From NCBI RefSeq assembly GCF_017916325.1, contig NC_090146.1:67001-131000 (forward strand): a DNA stretch of 64,000 bases. The letters run 5' to 3'. Position 1 is the stretch's first letter. Every line of letters begins with the position of its first letter. The notes beneath the pieces were generated by a model. That model ran no database searches, was not told the DNA's origin, and saw only the letters and a program-made list of their open reading frames with translations. This document shows, piece after piece, positions 1-10,187 of the stretch. Made by a program: the position numbers and the translations under genes. Origin of the DNA: Leishmania martiniquensis. Taxonomy: Eukaryota > Euglenozoa > Kinetoplastea > Trypanosomatida > Trypanosomatidae.

Positions 1-783
1 GGCGCATCTGGGCCTCCGCTCACTACTGTTGGGCTAATCGTGCTGGATAGCATCACCGACCTCGTGCGGCGCAGCTTCCGCTTCCGAGACGACGACGTGC
101 TGCAGCGGCATGATGCGCTGGCGATGGCATTGCAGTCGCTGAAGCGGCTGGCAGAGGAGCAGCACGCGGCGGTCCTCGTCATCACGCAACAGCAGCGCCA
201 TTCCCCGCCCGCGTTCGCGAAATCGACTACTTCGCGCACCTGCCGTGGCACGGACGAAGAGGACGGCAACGAGGATGAGGAGGACGAGGAGGCTTGGGGC
301 AGCGGATGTGGTGGACGTGCGAGTGTCGTCGGCGCTCACGCCGGTGGTGGCAACTTCAGCGCCGAGAACGTGGGCCAGCTTGGCCGGCTGTTCTTCCACA
401 ATGTGCATGTCCGGCTACAACTGCGTGCCGGCGTGCCGTGTGCCGGCTGCGGGTCCTCGTCACCAACACCCTGTGACGCCGGAGACGGTAAGTATGAGGT
501 GAATACTATGCGGCTTAGGTGGCAGCTTGAGGTGGTGAAGTCCCCACTCTGTGCGCCGTTCGCCGTTGCCCTCCGGCTGAGGGCTCCTTCGTCCCCGTGG
601 TGTCCAGATGCCCCTCCCTGCGTGCCAGGGCTTCCTCTCTGCGTAGAGGAGATCAACGGCCAAGAGGGGAGCTGCGGGGCAGTGGGGCCGCCGGCGCCGA
701 ACACGCGGTTCGAGGAAGGGCTGGCCTTATTCGCACTGGGCCCGTGGGACTACACGGAAGCTCCATACTTCCTCTACCTGTGA
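1..783 (+). CDS. RAD51-family recombinase paralogue, C-terminal part (5' end outside window)
   Basis: Reading frame 1 is open from the first base to TGA at 781-783, so the gene enters from the left. The first residues carry a RecA/RAD51 Walker B strand (GLIVLDSI, with the Asp at about window residue 16). A helix with alternating charges and hydrophobics follows, then the strand VLVITQQ, which corresponds to the VVITNQV strand before DNA-binding loop L2. Further on, GQLGRLFFHNVHVRLQL resembles the RAD51 segment PALGxxWxxxVxxRL. Between these lies a non-conserved insert of about 55 residues with an Asp/Glu run (around residues 81-95). The C-terminus is long and weakly conserved. The role is inferred to be homologous recombination and repair as a RAD51 paralogue rather than RAD51 itself, which is shorter and better conserved here. 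I recall a paralogue called RAD51-4 on Leishmania chromosome 11, but the fragment alone does not prove which paralogue this is. Confidence 0.72.
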   Translation, partial: GASGPPLTTVGLIVLDSITDLVRRSFRFRDDDVLQRHDALAMALQSLKRLAEEQHAAVLVITQQQRHSPPAFAKSTTSRTCRGTDEEDGNEDEEDEEAWGSGCGGRASVVGAHAGGGNFSAENVGQLGRLFFHNVHVRLQLRAGVPCAGCGSSSPTPCDAGDGKYEVNTMRLRWQLEVVKSPLCAPFAVALRLRAPSSPWCPDAPPCVPGLPLCVEEINGQEGSCGAVGPPAPNTRFEEGLALFALGPWDYTEAPYFLYL

Positions 784-1530
784 CAGGCGAGTGCGCGCGT
801 CTGCGTGAAATCATTGCCGCCCTCGCCTAAGTAGTGGGGCCACGCGGCAGTCCTTCACGGGAGGCACGCATGCTGCGTGCGTGCATGTGGGTTTACATAT
901 TTTGGTGTACACGCGCGCCGCAGCGGCTCACAGCCAGCGCATGCCACTCCCTCCCTCCCATGCGTTGCGCACTCCTTCTGAGCCGCTGACGAACGCGTTT
1001 CATCTCCGCTTTCGGCATCCGCCGCCGGCCACGGCTCTCTTTTCCGTGCCCGTGCACGTACGCGAGTGATGATGTGTGCCCTGCCCCCCTCTCTCATCCT
1101 TCGCCTCGCCGCCCTTTCCGCGCGTATCGCCCGCGGCTCCCCGTGTCTGTCACCTGTCCTCCCGTGCTTCTCTATTCCTCCTGCGCCATACACGCGAACC
1201 AATTCAAAGGTTACCGCCCTTGTCGCCTTCAAGTCAGACCGTTTCCCCTTCTCCTCCCTCGGCAAGTGAAATTGCATATACGCGGTGTAACGGTGTCCGT
1301 GCGCGCGCTTTTGTGTCATCTTGGGCTGCAGCTTCCTGCGCCTCCGTCACACACCCATCACCCACCCCGGCACCCCCTCTCTTACGCAGCAGCAGACCCT
1401 CACAGCGCTCACGCGGTGCATCAGGCTCTCAGGGATCCCTACAAGTCTGCACGCCGCGTATCGTCTCCCCACCCAGGCGAACTGTCCGGCGCACTCGCCA
1501 TTTTCTACTCCGACTCAGAAGCCCCTCAAG
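784..1530 (+). other. Intergenic spacer, 747 bp
   Basis: No protein-like frame is visible. The spacer is strongly pyrimidine-rich at about 1080-1120, 1140-1180 and 1245-1265. A second C/T-rich stretch at about 1350-1385 ends at an AG at 1388-1389, which is a plausible spliced-leader acceptor for the proteasome gene. Confidence 0.6.
1350..1389 (+). promoter_or_regulatory. Candidate polypyrimidine tract and trans-splice acceptor for the proteasome gene
   Basis: A C/T-rich stretch ends in TTACGCAG, with AG at 1388-1389. This would give a 5' UTR of about 141 nt. Earlier pyrimidine tracts near 1080-1265 are alternatives. The assignment rests on tract composition only. Confidence 0.3.
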
Positions 1531-2274
1531 ATGAGTTACGATCGCGCCATCACCGTCTTCTCCCCGGACGGGCACCTCTTCCAGGTCGAGTATGCTCAGG
1601 AGGCGGTGAAGAAGGGTCTGGCGGCGGTTGGTGTGCTCGGTAGCGACTGCGTTGTCATCGCGGTGGAGAAGAAGTCAGCCGTCAAGCTACAAGACAGTCG
1701 CACCATCCGGAAGATTTATAAAGTGGACGCTCACATATACCTCGCCTTTGCCGGCCTCTCCGCCGACGCGCGCGTGCTCATCAATAAGGCCCAGCTGGAG
1801 TGCCAGCGCTTCTCGCTGAACTACGAGGATACGATGGACGTGGACATGCTCGTGCGCTACGTGGCTGGAGTGCAGCAGAAGTCAACGCAGAGCGGCGGAA
1901 GTCGCCCGTTCGGCGTGGCCACGATTATTGGTGGGTTCAACGAGGGCGGCAAGCCGCACCTCTGGAAGACAGACCCATCTGGTATGAGCTCTGCCTGGCG
2001 CGCTGTCGCCATCGGCCGCCACGACCAGACGGTGATTGAGTTCATGGAGAAGAACTACAGGGACGGCATGTCGCGCGATGAATGCGTGCATTTTGCGATC
2101 AAGTCGCTGCTGGAGGTGGTTGAGAGCGGCTCGCGCAACATTGAGCTGCTCGTGCTGCAGTACAGGGAGGAGCGCCACCTGACCGAGGAGGAGCTGCAGA
2201 AATGCGTCGTTGAGGTCGAGAAAGAGCGGGAGGAGGAGGCGGCGAAGAAGAGGCGCCAGGCAGAGCAGGAGTAG
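1531..2274 (+). CDS. 20S proteasome alpha subunit (PSMA7/alpha-4 type, 'alpha 7' in trypanosomatid naming)
   Basis: The gene encodes 247 residues, the usual length for a proteasome alpha subunit. The N-terminus begins MSYDRAITVFSPDGHLFQVE, the alpha signature (YDxxxxxFSPDGxLxQVEYA) that forms the gating helix H0 of the alpha ring, and it matches the PSMA7 class closely. AFAGLSADARVLI, RPFGVATIIGGF and TDPSGM are further family blocks. The C-terminal tail is rich in Glu, Lys and Arg (about residues 222-247), as in PSMA7. Alpha subunits are non-catalytic; they gate the core particle and dock the 19S regulator. The ATG at 1531 was chosen because the alpha signature starts exactly there. The open frame continues upstream but encodes Pro/Thr/His-rich translation of the pyrimidine tract. 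The stop is TAG, so TAG is a normal terminator in this genome. Confidence 0.96.
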   Translation: MSYDRAITVFSPDGHLFQVEYAQEAVKKGLAAVGVLGSDCVVIAVEKKSAVKLQDSRTIRKIYKVDAHIYLAFAGLSADARVLINKAQLECQRFSLNYEDTMDVDMLVRYVAGVQQKSTQSGGSRPFGVATIIGGFNEGGKPHLWKTDPSGMSSAWRAVAIGRHDQTVIEFMEKNYRDGMSRDECVHFAIKSLLEVVESGSRNIELLVLQYREERHLTEEELQKCVVEVEKEREEEAAKKRRQAEQE

Positions 2275-5129
2275 GGCCCCCCTCCCGGCCTCCCTCACGT
2301 GGGGCGGCAGCGCTCACATGCCGCATGTGCAGATCGCGGTGGTGGGGGCCGTTTATTACCTTCTCTATCTTCCTCCTCTGCCTACCCCGGCGTGCGCGAT
2401 GGATGGGCACATCGCGGTGCACCTCTACTCCCGCCCTTCCCCCACCGCCTCTTCCTGCGCTCCAGACTTGACTCCCGTCTCGCTTCCCCCCTCACCCTTC
2501 CTGTCACTGCCTCACACGGGCGCACAATGATGCGCGAGGCGTCGATAGAGAAAGCAGGAGCGGTGGGATCGGCGAGCCCCTCTCAGAGAGCGTTCATTGA
2601 GAGAGCGAGAAGGGGGAAAGGGCCATTGCCGCGGCATCGACGTGTTTGAAGCGTGCGTGTGTGTGTGTGTGAGCGCCGGAATACAAAATGTAAAGCGAGT
2701 CGGGCGTTGTTGGGGCAGCAGCGTTGACTCGAGAGAGCAGCAGCTGTGCTCCTCAGGTACGGACTGCCCCTCCATTGTGTTCCTTTGCTGAAGTGTTTGC
2801 CCACGATCAGGTGAACTAAAGGGAAGGGGTCTTGCGCGTGCCTCCTTGCTGAAGCAACGGGGGGAGGGGGGCTCACCCGCCACTGCCACTTATCGAAATG
2901 CTCTCGTGGCGCTATGCGGTCTCGGGCGCGGGGCATCGCCGGGGCCTCTGCAGCCCACCCTGTCTCGTCATTCCTCGCCCTGCCACTTGTTTGTATGGCT
3001 GCGATACGCAGCCGCCCGTTGACTTGTGAGCCTCGCGAGAGCGCATACGGACGCGCACCTCTCATGCGTACGCCACTGCACTCCTCTCTCCGCTTCCTCA
3101 ATCGCTTTTCTGCTTAGACCCGCTCCATCCCAGACGGGATGCACATGCCGCCCCCATTCCTCCCCTTCCCCTCCCCTTTCTCTGCCGTCGATCTCCACGG
3201 CGTGTGCAGAGAGGACGATATATATGCATAAGCGTGTATTTGTGTGGGGGTGGGGGAGGGAGGGTTGAGCGTCCCAAACACGCGTCAGAAAGCGGCACCC
3301 TCCCTCTCTCCCCTCTCCAGGCCCATGTGCATCGTTTGTGGGCCCTCTACGCCGCGCTTGTTGCCACTGTGAGGCGATTTCCCTCGCTGTAGATAATGAC
3401 GACGACAAGTGGAGATTGGTGCGGAAGCCCCTCTCAAGACACGCGCCTGTATGGAGTGCACGACGGATCGAAAGTGAATCGCTCTGAACGGACGGCACGT
3501 ATGCACGGTCCTCGCCATGTGTTCGCTCGTGAGCGTGTGTGTGTGTGTGTGTGTATGTGTGCGGCTGCCAGCTGCTTCTCTCGCGGCTTTCCCTCCCCTC
3601 CCCCGCGCCATCACTCTTGGATTTCTGCCGCTCCCACACGCACTGCATGCCCCTGATAATGTCGGGGGAGGGGGGCACCTTCGTCCGTGGCATCATGAGT
3701 GGATGTGTACCTACGCTCTCCACAGTGAGGCAGCGCGGTTTGGCGCCCCACCCTCGGGCCCAGCCATGGGCTCTCAGTGAGTCGGCGGAGAGCTGTGAAG
3801 TAAGGGAGGAGAGGGGGATGCGCTCATCCTTCTGTTACGGGCCGCCCCACTACGACTCGCGTCGACGACGTGGCCGGCTGTGCGCGACCGCGGAGCGTTG
3901 GAGTGCGCTGTATGGTGTGGGGTTTCCATGGGCTGAGCAGCCTCGAATGGTGCCGGCCGACACTGCTCCTTGGCATCGTCGCAGTGCAGCCAAAGGGGAA
4001 GGTGAAAAGTGGCTGTACGGGTAGATGTGTTTGCTGGCGTGATCTCAGTAGGGATGGACGGGCCGCAGAGACGGGCAAAGCTCACCACATGCCCTTCGTA
4101 GGCTATGCGTCAGTGTGCAGGTGCGTAGGCGCATCACTTGTGAGTGTCTCTGCGTGCGAAAAAAGGCCCCTCTCGCTGCTCAACTCCTTTCTTTGCCCTC
4201 AATCTGTGGTGCTCATTGCCCAGGTCGGGGGGGGCTCTGCTCACACGGAAGCTCGCTCCATTGTGCATCATGTCAGATGATTCGAAGCGAACGAAGTGAA
4301 CTGCATTGCACAGTGGCGGTCTTTCGGCGGGCGGTGTGTATGTGTGACTCGAGCCGCCCTCACCACCACCACCATCACCCAGCACCCTCCAGCACCCCAC
4401 ATCTAAGGAGTGCAGGTGAAGCTCGGCGGACCCTTCCCCTATGGCGGGGCTGTACCCTTACCACCACCACACACGCATGCACCACCCCTGTAAGTCCCTC
4501 TTCGATCTTATGCCCTCTTCTCTATCCTCAAACACACGCTAAAGCGTACACGCGCAACTAAAATACTTTTGGTAGTGCTGTGGGGGACTGCGTGGGATGT
4601 AAGGCTCGCTGCGGTGGCTGGATGCATACACGCGTCATCTTTCGTCACTCGCACCAAGCGCGCCCATCGTGCGTCAGAGGAAATTGAGCCCGCCAAATGA
4701 GCGTTGCCGGACTGCCGCCACCATCAGTTACGCACACCCTGCAGGCTCACGTAGGGGGACGAGGGTCATCGCCGTAGCCTTTCACGCGTCTCTGAAAGGG
4801 CCTGGGAGAGACGCGGCGCCTTCGCGGACCGCCCGCACTTGCTGCGTGTGTGTCGTGCCTGGGGCACTCCCTGTGGCCGTGCATGTGTGAAGTCTTTTTG
4901 TTGACACTGTTGCTGCAGTTACTGAGCACACACACGCACGCACCGTCAGCGGTGAGCGATTGCTGCGCTCGGAATCGCCACCAATCAAAGGCGGCCTCCT
5001 CGCGAGGGCTTTCGCGGCGACCGTGGCAGAGCTGAAGCACAAGAGGAGCGCGTTGTTGATCCCTACGCAAGCACGCAAGCGCACCCATGCTGACTGCAGC
5101 TGAGCCTTTCGCCCACGACGGAGAAGCCG
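2275..5129 (+). other. Intergenic spacer, 2.86 kb, no supported gene
   Basis: The spacer holds a (GT)n tract at about 2657-2671, a second at about 3535-3560, G5-6AG5-6 motifs at 2859-2871 and 3664-3675, and a short CAC/CAT repeat near 4359-4378. A T-rich segment near 4894-4915 is followed by CAG at 4915-4917, a weak candidate splice acceptor for the kinase. The many short open frames on both strands have repetitive, low-complexity translations and were not accepted. Confidence 0.55.
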
Positions 5130-8117
5130 ATGATGGCGAACAGTCGCAAAGTCGAGGAGCTGCACGCCGCCAAGAGCAGAAGTGAGGAGGACAAGAGCTG
5201 CGACAGCAGCCATTTGGGCGCTCTGGACTGTGCCAGCGGCCGATCCCGCAAGTTTGACGAGGTCATGCAAGTCTATCAAAAGTCTATGGCCGTGAGGCGA
5301 CGCCTGACAAGCGCATCGCGCAGCCCCAACCGCATTCGCAACGACAGGAGCGACGCACTCGCTGAAGCAAACACCCCTGCGCAGACTTCCGGCTCGTTGC
5401 GTGGGCCGCAGCTCCAGCCATCGGACCGAATCACGCGTGGGGCGCCCGTGCCATCCACCGAGGCCTTCGCCTCTCCGCAGAGCCCACAGGTGCTGCCGAG
5501 GGCGGCCCTTGGTGTGGTGAAAACGTCTGCGACGACAGCGACGGCTTCGCAACCCAAGACCAAACTGGGCGCCGAGACGCCCGTCGTGGCTCGCTCGTCA
5601 ATAGGAACGCCGAAGATGCCGCACTCTCGCATGCCGCTGCCTGCGCTCCATGCAGCCACGCACCTCTCCAACTTACCTAACGCCCTGCAGGAAACGTTGC
5701 CGTCGTCCCCATCGTCCTTCTCTGCCACCGCCGCAAGGGAAGGTTGTACCAAATGCGGCGATCGTGGCCGCGACGGCAGACGTAAGTCCAGTGCCAGTAG
5801 GAATGACGCGGCGCCGCGGAAGAGCGGTCTCACCGGTGGCGTCTACCTAAATTCCCCCTATCTGCTCCTCTCCACCTTGGGATGGAGGTGCACCGCCCAT
5901 GTACCGGAGGTCGCCGCCGAACAAGAGCGCACTGCGTCATGGCACAACGACGGCAGCGCGAGCGGGAGCTTTGACGGCAGCATCTGCAGCCGCGCTGGCC
6001 AGCCCTTGGTCTCCGCAGCGGGCTCGCGGCCGCCATCGCCGACTCCGTCCTTCCACCAGCTGATAGGCGGCTCCTATGATATTCCGGCATTGGAGGCGAT
6101 CTTTCGCGGCCCCAGGCCATCGCGGGCACCGCCTCCTCTGGTTCATGCAGGCATATCGGCAGTCATGCCAACGCGAAAATGCCCGAGAAAGTCGGCCGCA
6201 GCAGCAGCCGTGGCGCCCGCGTCGTCGCCGTCAAGGTCGACAAGCCTAAAGCTATCGTCCTCAGTTACCCTGCAGCCGTCTGTGCCGCCCCCCGCCGTTG
6301 CAGCTGCAAGCCAAGTGTCAACGCTCCCGGCGCCAGCATGGCCAGCGGCGACTGCCGCAGCACAAGCGCCACCAGCACGAGGTGACCATAGCGGCCTCCC
6401 ACACTTTCCTGCGAAGGCAGCGGCAAAGGAGACTCGGAGAGGCTCGTACCCGGCCGATAAGGCGCGCCCAGAAGCGAACGGGCCGCGCGCGGTCAGTCGC
6501 CGTGGTGGTGTGCAGACGGGTGAAGCTTTGGCGCTGGCCGGGGCAACGGCGCAGTTTTACTCGACTGCCTCGCTGGCAAAGACGTTTGACGGCGCCCAAT
6601 ATCTCAACGACTACATCCTACTGAACGAGATCGGCAGCGGCTCCACAGGGCGGGTCGTTCTGGCGTTCAGCACGAGCATGAACAAGAGTGTGGCCATCAA
6701 AATTGTTCTGAAGCCGAAAGCAAAGCATCGGCTGCACCTCCGCACGCTGGCGCCCACATCGGTGTCTGGGCAATGCAGCGGAGAAGGTGGTTCTGGTGTT
6801 GGTGATGGAGCTACGGACGTACCAGCTACGACGACATCCAAGACGATGCCGAGTTTCATGTCGTCGTCCTCTTCGAGTGGGAGACAGAGCCAGTGCAACA
6901 AGACGTCACCGACATGCTTCACTACAGTTGAGAGCAAGACGCGTAATCTGCAGCGCGAGATCGAGGTCATGAAGGACCTCAACCACCCCAACATCGTTCG
7001 CCTTTACGAGGTCATCAACGACCCCAAGGCGAACTCCCTCTTTCTTATTTTACAGTACGTGGATAGCGGTGCTATCGCGCAGCTCGACTCCACTGGGCAT
7101 ATTCGATCTCCGTTGCAGCCGTCAGCTTTGCTGCCCATTGCCACGCAAGTTTGTGATGGCTTGGTGTACCTGCACGGGCAGCACATCGTGCACCGCGACA
7201 TCAAGCCTGAGAACATTCTCGTCAACCGCGACGGGCAGGCCTTTCTCGCTGACTTCGGCGTGGCAGAGCTGATGAATGCGGAGGCAGGCCGACCAAACGC
7301 CGCCACGCTGGACTACCGGGGCACACCGTTGTTCATGTCGCCTGAAATCTACGCTGCTGTCGACGGCGAGGAGGGGGATGCGGACGCGCTTCGCTCCTCG
7401 GGCGGGTGTGCACGGCGGAGGGGGAGCGGCGTTGCTGAGCGGAGCAGCAGCATGCAGAAGAGTGTCTCGCTTGAGGAGCGGCGTGGCACGCACGTCATCG
7501 ACCCGTTCGGGCTCGACGTCTGGGCGTTAGGGGTCACGTTCTACACACTACTCGTTGGCCGCGTACCCTTTACCTCGATGCTCCAGATCCGGCAGACGCT
7601 CGAGCACGGGGTCGACATACCAACCTCGCTCCCAGAGCAGTGGCGCACCGTGCTACGACGCACCATGGAGCCTCGGCACGAGTTGCGTATTTCCTCGGCT
7701 GAGCTGTGCCGTATGCTACATGCAATGGCAGCGGAGCAAGCGGTTGCAGAGGATACCGGTGGCGTGCTAGGTGAGGAGGCGTCACGCAGCGCACGCTCGC
7801 GAAGCGCAGCGTTCGGCACTCGCTGCACCACCTCCCACCAATCCCAAACCGAAAGTCCATCGGCGCGTAGTGCAAGCTTCGCTGCCGAGACTGGAGAGGA
7901 GAGTGTGAACCTTGGCAGCAGGAGCAGCAGCAGTGTGAGGAGTCGAAATGCTGTGAGAGGCACCATGAGCGGTGATGGCCACAGCACGGCGCCATCGTCA
8001 TGCGTCAGCGGCAACGAGCAGAGCACAAGCGAGTGTGATCAGTGCAACCTCACTCTCAGCATCACCTCCTCCGTCCTCGATGTCCAGCGGCCGACGAGTC
8101 CTCGAAAAAAGAGGTGA
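5130..8117 (+). CDS. Serine/threonine protein kinase, CaMKK-like
   Basis: The protein has 995 residues. Residues 1 to about 490 are a Ser/Pro/Ala-rich, probably disordered extension. The kinase domain starts near residue 495. It has a glycine loop GSGSTGRV (502-509), VAIK with the ATP-binding Lys at 524, HRDIKPEN (catalytic Asp 690), DFG (708-710) and a TPLFMSPE activation-segment end (Glu 739). DVWALGVTFYTLLVGRVPF forms subdomain IX, so all catalytic residues are present. Two low-complexity inserts interrupt the domain. One is a Ser/Gly/Thr-rich block between beta-3 and helix C (about 540-600). The other, Gly/Ser/Arg-rich, lies between the SPE motif and DVWALG (about 745-790). The C-terminal 130 residues are Ser-rich. 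HPNIVRLYEVI, HRDIKPENILV and GTPLFMSPE suggest a CAMKK/LKB1-type upstream kinase; substrates cannot be read from the sequence. The start is the first of two adjacent ATGs. Confidence 0.9.
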   Translation: MMANSRKVEELHAAKSRSEEDKSCDSSHLGALDCASGRSRKFDEVMQVYQKSMAVRRRLTSASRSPNRIRNDRSDALAEANTPAQTSGSLRGPQLQPSDRITRGAPVPSTEAFASPQSPQVLPRAALGVVKTSATTATASQPKTKLGAETPVVARSSIGTPKMPHSRMPLPALHAATHLSNLPNALQETLPSSPSSFSATAAREGCTKCGDRGRDGRRKSSASRNDAAPRKSGLTGGVYLNSPYLLLSTLGWRCTAHVPEVAAEQERTASWHNDGSASGSFDGSICSRAGQPLVSAAGSRPPSPTPSFHQLIGGSYDIPALEAIFRGPRPSRAPPPLVHAGISAVMPTRKCPRKSAAAAAVAPASSPSRSTSLKLSSSVTLQPSVPPPAVAAASQVSTLPAPAWPAATAAAQAPPARGDHSGLPHFPAKAAAKETRRGSYPADKARPEANGPRAVSRRGGVQTGEALALAGATAQFYSTASLAKTFDGAQYLNDYILLNEIGSGSTGRVVLAFSTSMNKSVAIKIVLKPKAKHRLHLRTLAPTSVSGQCSGEGGSGVGDGATDVPATTTSKTMPSFMSSSSSSGRQSQCNKTSPTCFTTVESKTRNLQREIEVMKDLNHPNIVRLYEVINDPKANSLFLILQYVDSGAIAQLDSTGHIRSPLQPSALLPIATQVCDGLVYLHGQHIVHRDIKPENILVNRDGQAFLADFGVAELMNAEAGRPNAATLDYRGTPLFMSPEIYAAVDGEEGDADALRSSGGCARRRGSGVAERSSSMQKSVSLEERRGTHVIDPFGLDVWALGVTFYTLLVGRVPFTSMLQIRQTLEHGVDIPTSLPEQWRTVLRRTMEPRHELRISSAELCRMLHAMAAEQAVAEDTGGVLGEEASRSARSRSAAFGTRCTTSHQSQTESPSARSASFAAETGEESVNLGSRSSSSVRSRNAVRGTMSGDGHSTAPSSCVSGNEQSTSECDQCNLTLSITSSVLDVQRPTSPRKKR

Positions 8118-10187
8118 GAGGCGGAAGCGATCTGCGTTTGGGGGGGAGGGGGCACAGGAGCGCCGAAAGGGTCGACTCAGGATAGAGCGATTATGCGACA
8201 TGTCGCTTACGTGTGCCTGTTGGCGTGCACTTGTGCCGGTCTCTCTCCCCCTCCGCCCCGCCCCTCATGACGCACAGACACACGTATGGATGTGTCTGTC
8301 TGTTGAAGTGCACGAAGCGCCATCACTGCGCCCACGTGACGTACTCTTCTCCGCTTCGGCGTCATCTGTTGTCCTTTTTGGTTTCCCATCGTGGCGGGCC
8401 GCAGGAGACAGCGCTGGCGGAACGCCCCAACGACGGGCATCTGCACGCGTCCCTCTCCCACCACACACGCACACAAACGTTTGTATTGGCCTCACGCGTC
8501 CTTCTGTCTTCTCTCGCCTCTCCATGCGCACGTATGGTGCCTCATGTCTCGACAAGCGCACTCATTCACACACACACACACACGTTTGGTCTCTCCCTCT
8601 CCCTCTTCCCTTTTCTTTCCCTTCCCCCCTCCCCCTTCCTCCCTGGCCCTTACCGCTGCTGGCCACTCTGCGCCTGCGTGCACTTGGCCGGGAAGACGGA
8701 CACGGCGCGCCTATCTGTACCTTCACTGTATATGTGTGCTCCCCATGTGTTCTTACTCTCTCTCTCTCGCCCTCTCTCTCTCTGTGGTGCAATGCGTATG
8801 CGCTTAACGCGTTGCCGCTTCGTTTGCTGACTTTGTGGTTTCCCCTCGTGTGTGTGTGTGTGTGAATGTCGGATGATCCGCTGCTGCTGCAATCGCCTAA
8901 CTTTTCCTTTTTCGCTATGTTTGGGTGTGCTCATCTGATCTCGCTTTGCTCGGCACTTCTCTCTATGCCCTCACAAGCAAAGACGCACCGGCACGTGTGC
9001 CCTTCTGTCCCTCTTTTCGATTCGCACGTAACTTTCTGTATATGTACGCATGTGTGTGTGTGTGCAAGAGAGAGAGGCCTTATCATGCGCTTGTGCATAC
9101 CCCCACTCCCTCCCTCCCTCCCTCTACACAACACACACACATACGCGCACACACATACCTCACAGGTCTCTGCGAGACGACCATGGGTCTTCCCTCCCCT
9201 CTAAATCGCCTTCCTCCCTCTCTCGTTCCTCTTTCCCATTCTCTGTGCGCGACTCGTGCAATCGCGGTCGTCTGATTTGGTAATGCAGTCCGGGTGACGG
9301 CCATCTTCGAGGCAACGCTGTCGATGTCTGCGGCATCCCTCTTTCGGCATGTGCGCGGATGTGTACAGACGTTGCGACCTATACACAGTCGTTGTGGTCC
9401 GCTTGGCTGCGGATGCCGGCATGGGCTTAATATACAAATGAGGGCTGAAGAGAAGACAGCCATCGCTGACGAAGCGCAGGCGACGTAGTCGGTGTTGACG
9501 ACGCGGATGCCGGCCATGTCCTTCACCCTTCCTCTCTTAGCGACTTATCAGCAGGCGCGCCGTATGGACCTCAGAGGTGGTCCGTATGCCTGTGTGTGTG
9601 TGTCCTTCGGGATTAGGACGCCCCTCTCTCCCACTGAAAGCCTATCTCAACCCTCTGACTCCTCCTCGTCCTTGTAATGTCCTCACGCTACCCCGCTCCC
9701 CTGGCCCCTCCCTCGCTCATCTACCACCCGCTCAGCACTTTGTCGCCAAGGTAGCACTCGCAACAGAGACATTCACAGCATGCGCGTAGGCGTGCTTTAG
9801 TGGTGATTAGGCGTGTCACTGTTGAAGGAACTCCCTCAGCTGTTGTCGCCGTCCCTCTCTCTCACGGCAGCAAAGAGGAAAGGGATCGGCTTAGCAGAGG
9901 TCCACTGTGAAAGGCACCGGCGCACGTCTCGTCGTCCCTACCACCAGCACCCGCGGATCGACCGAGTCGGAGAAGGGCGCGTCCCGCGTCAGCCCATCCG
10001 TTGCTTTTTCCTTGTATATTCCGCTTTTTTTGTGTGTGTGTGTGCGGTGCTCAGTGAAGGCACCGCACGTCTTCGTTATCGTCTCCCCTCCCCACCCCAC
10101 CCCACCCCCCACACACACATACGCGTACATACACACGCCCTCTTTGCCTCTCCCCAGCCCCTTTCCACAAGAAGGGCACAGAGGAAG
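8118..10187 (+). other. Intergenic spacer, 2.07 kb, no supported gene
   Basis: A G7AG5 motif lies at about 8140-8152, just after the kinase stop. There are CA/GT tracts at about 8566-8583, 8852-8864 and 9052-9063, a CCCT repeat near 9106-9124, and long C/T-rich stretches around 8595-8645. T-runs near 10003-10031 followed by AG at 10053-10054 are a candidate splice acceptor for the next gene. Confidence 0.55.

Noticed and set aside
9813..10187. Upstream extension of the PEPCK-like gene
   Set aside because: It depends on a non-ATG start and translates poly-T, GT and CA tracts. A good presequence starts at ATG 10188.
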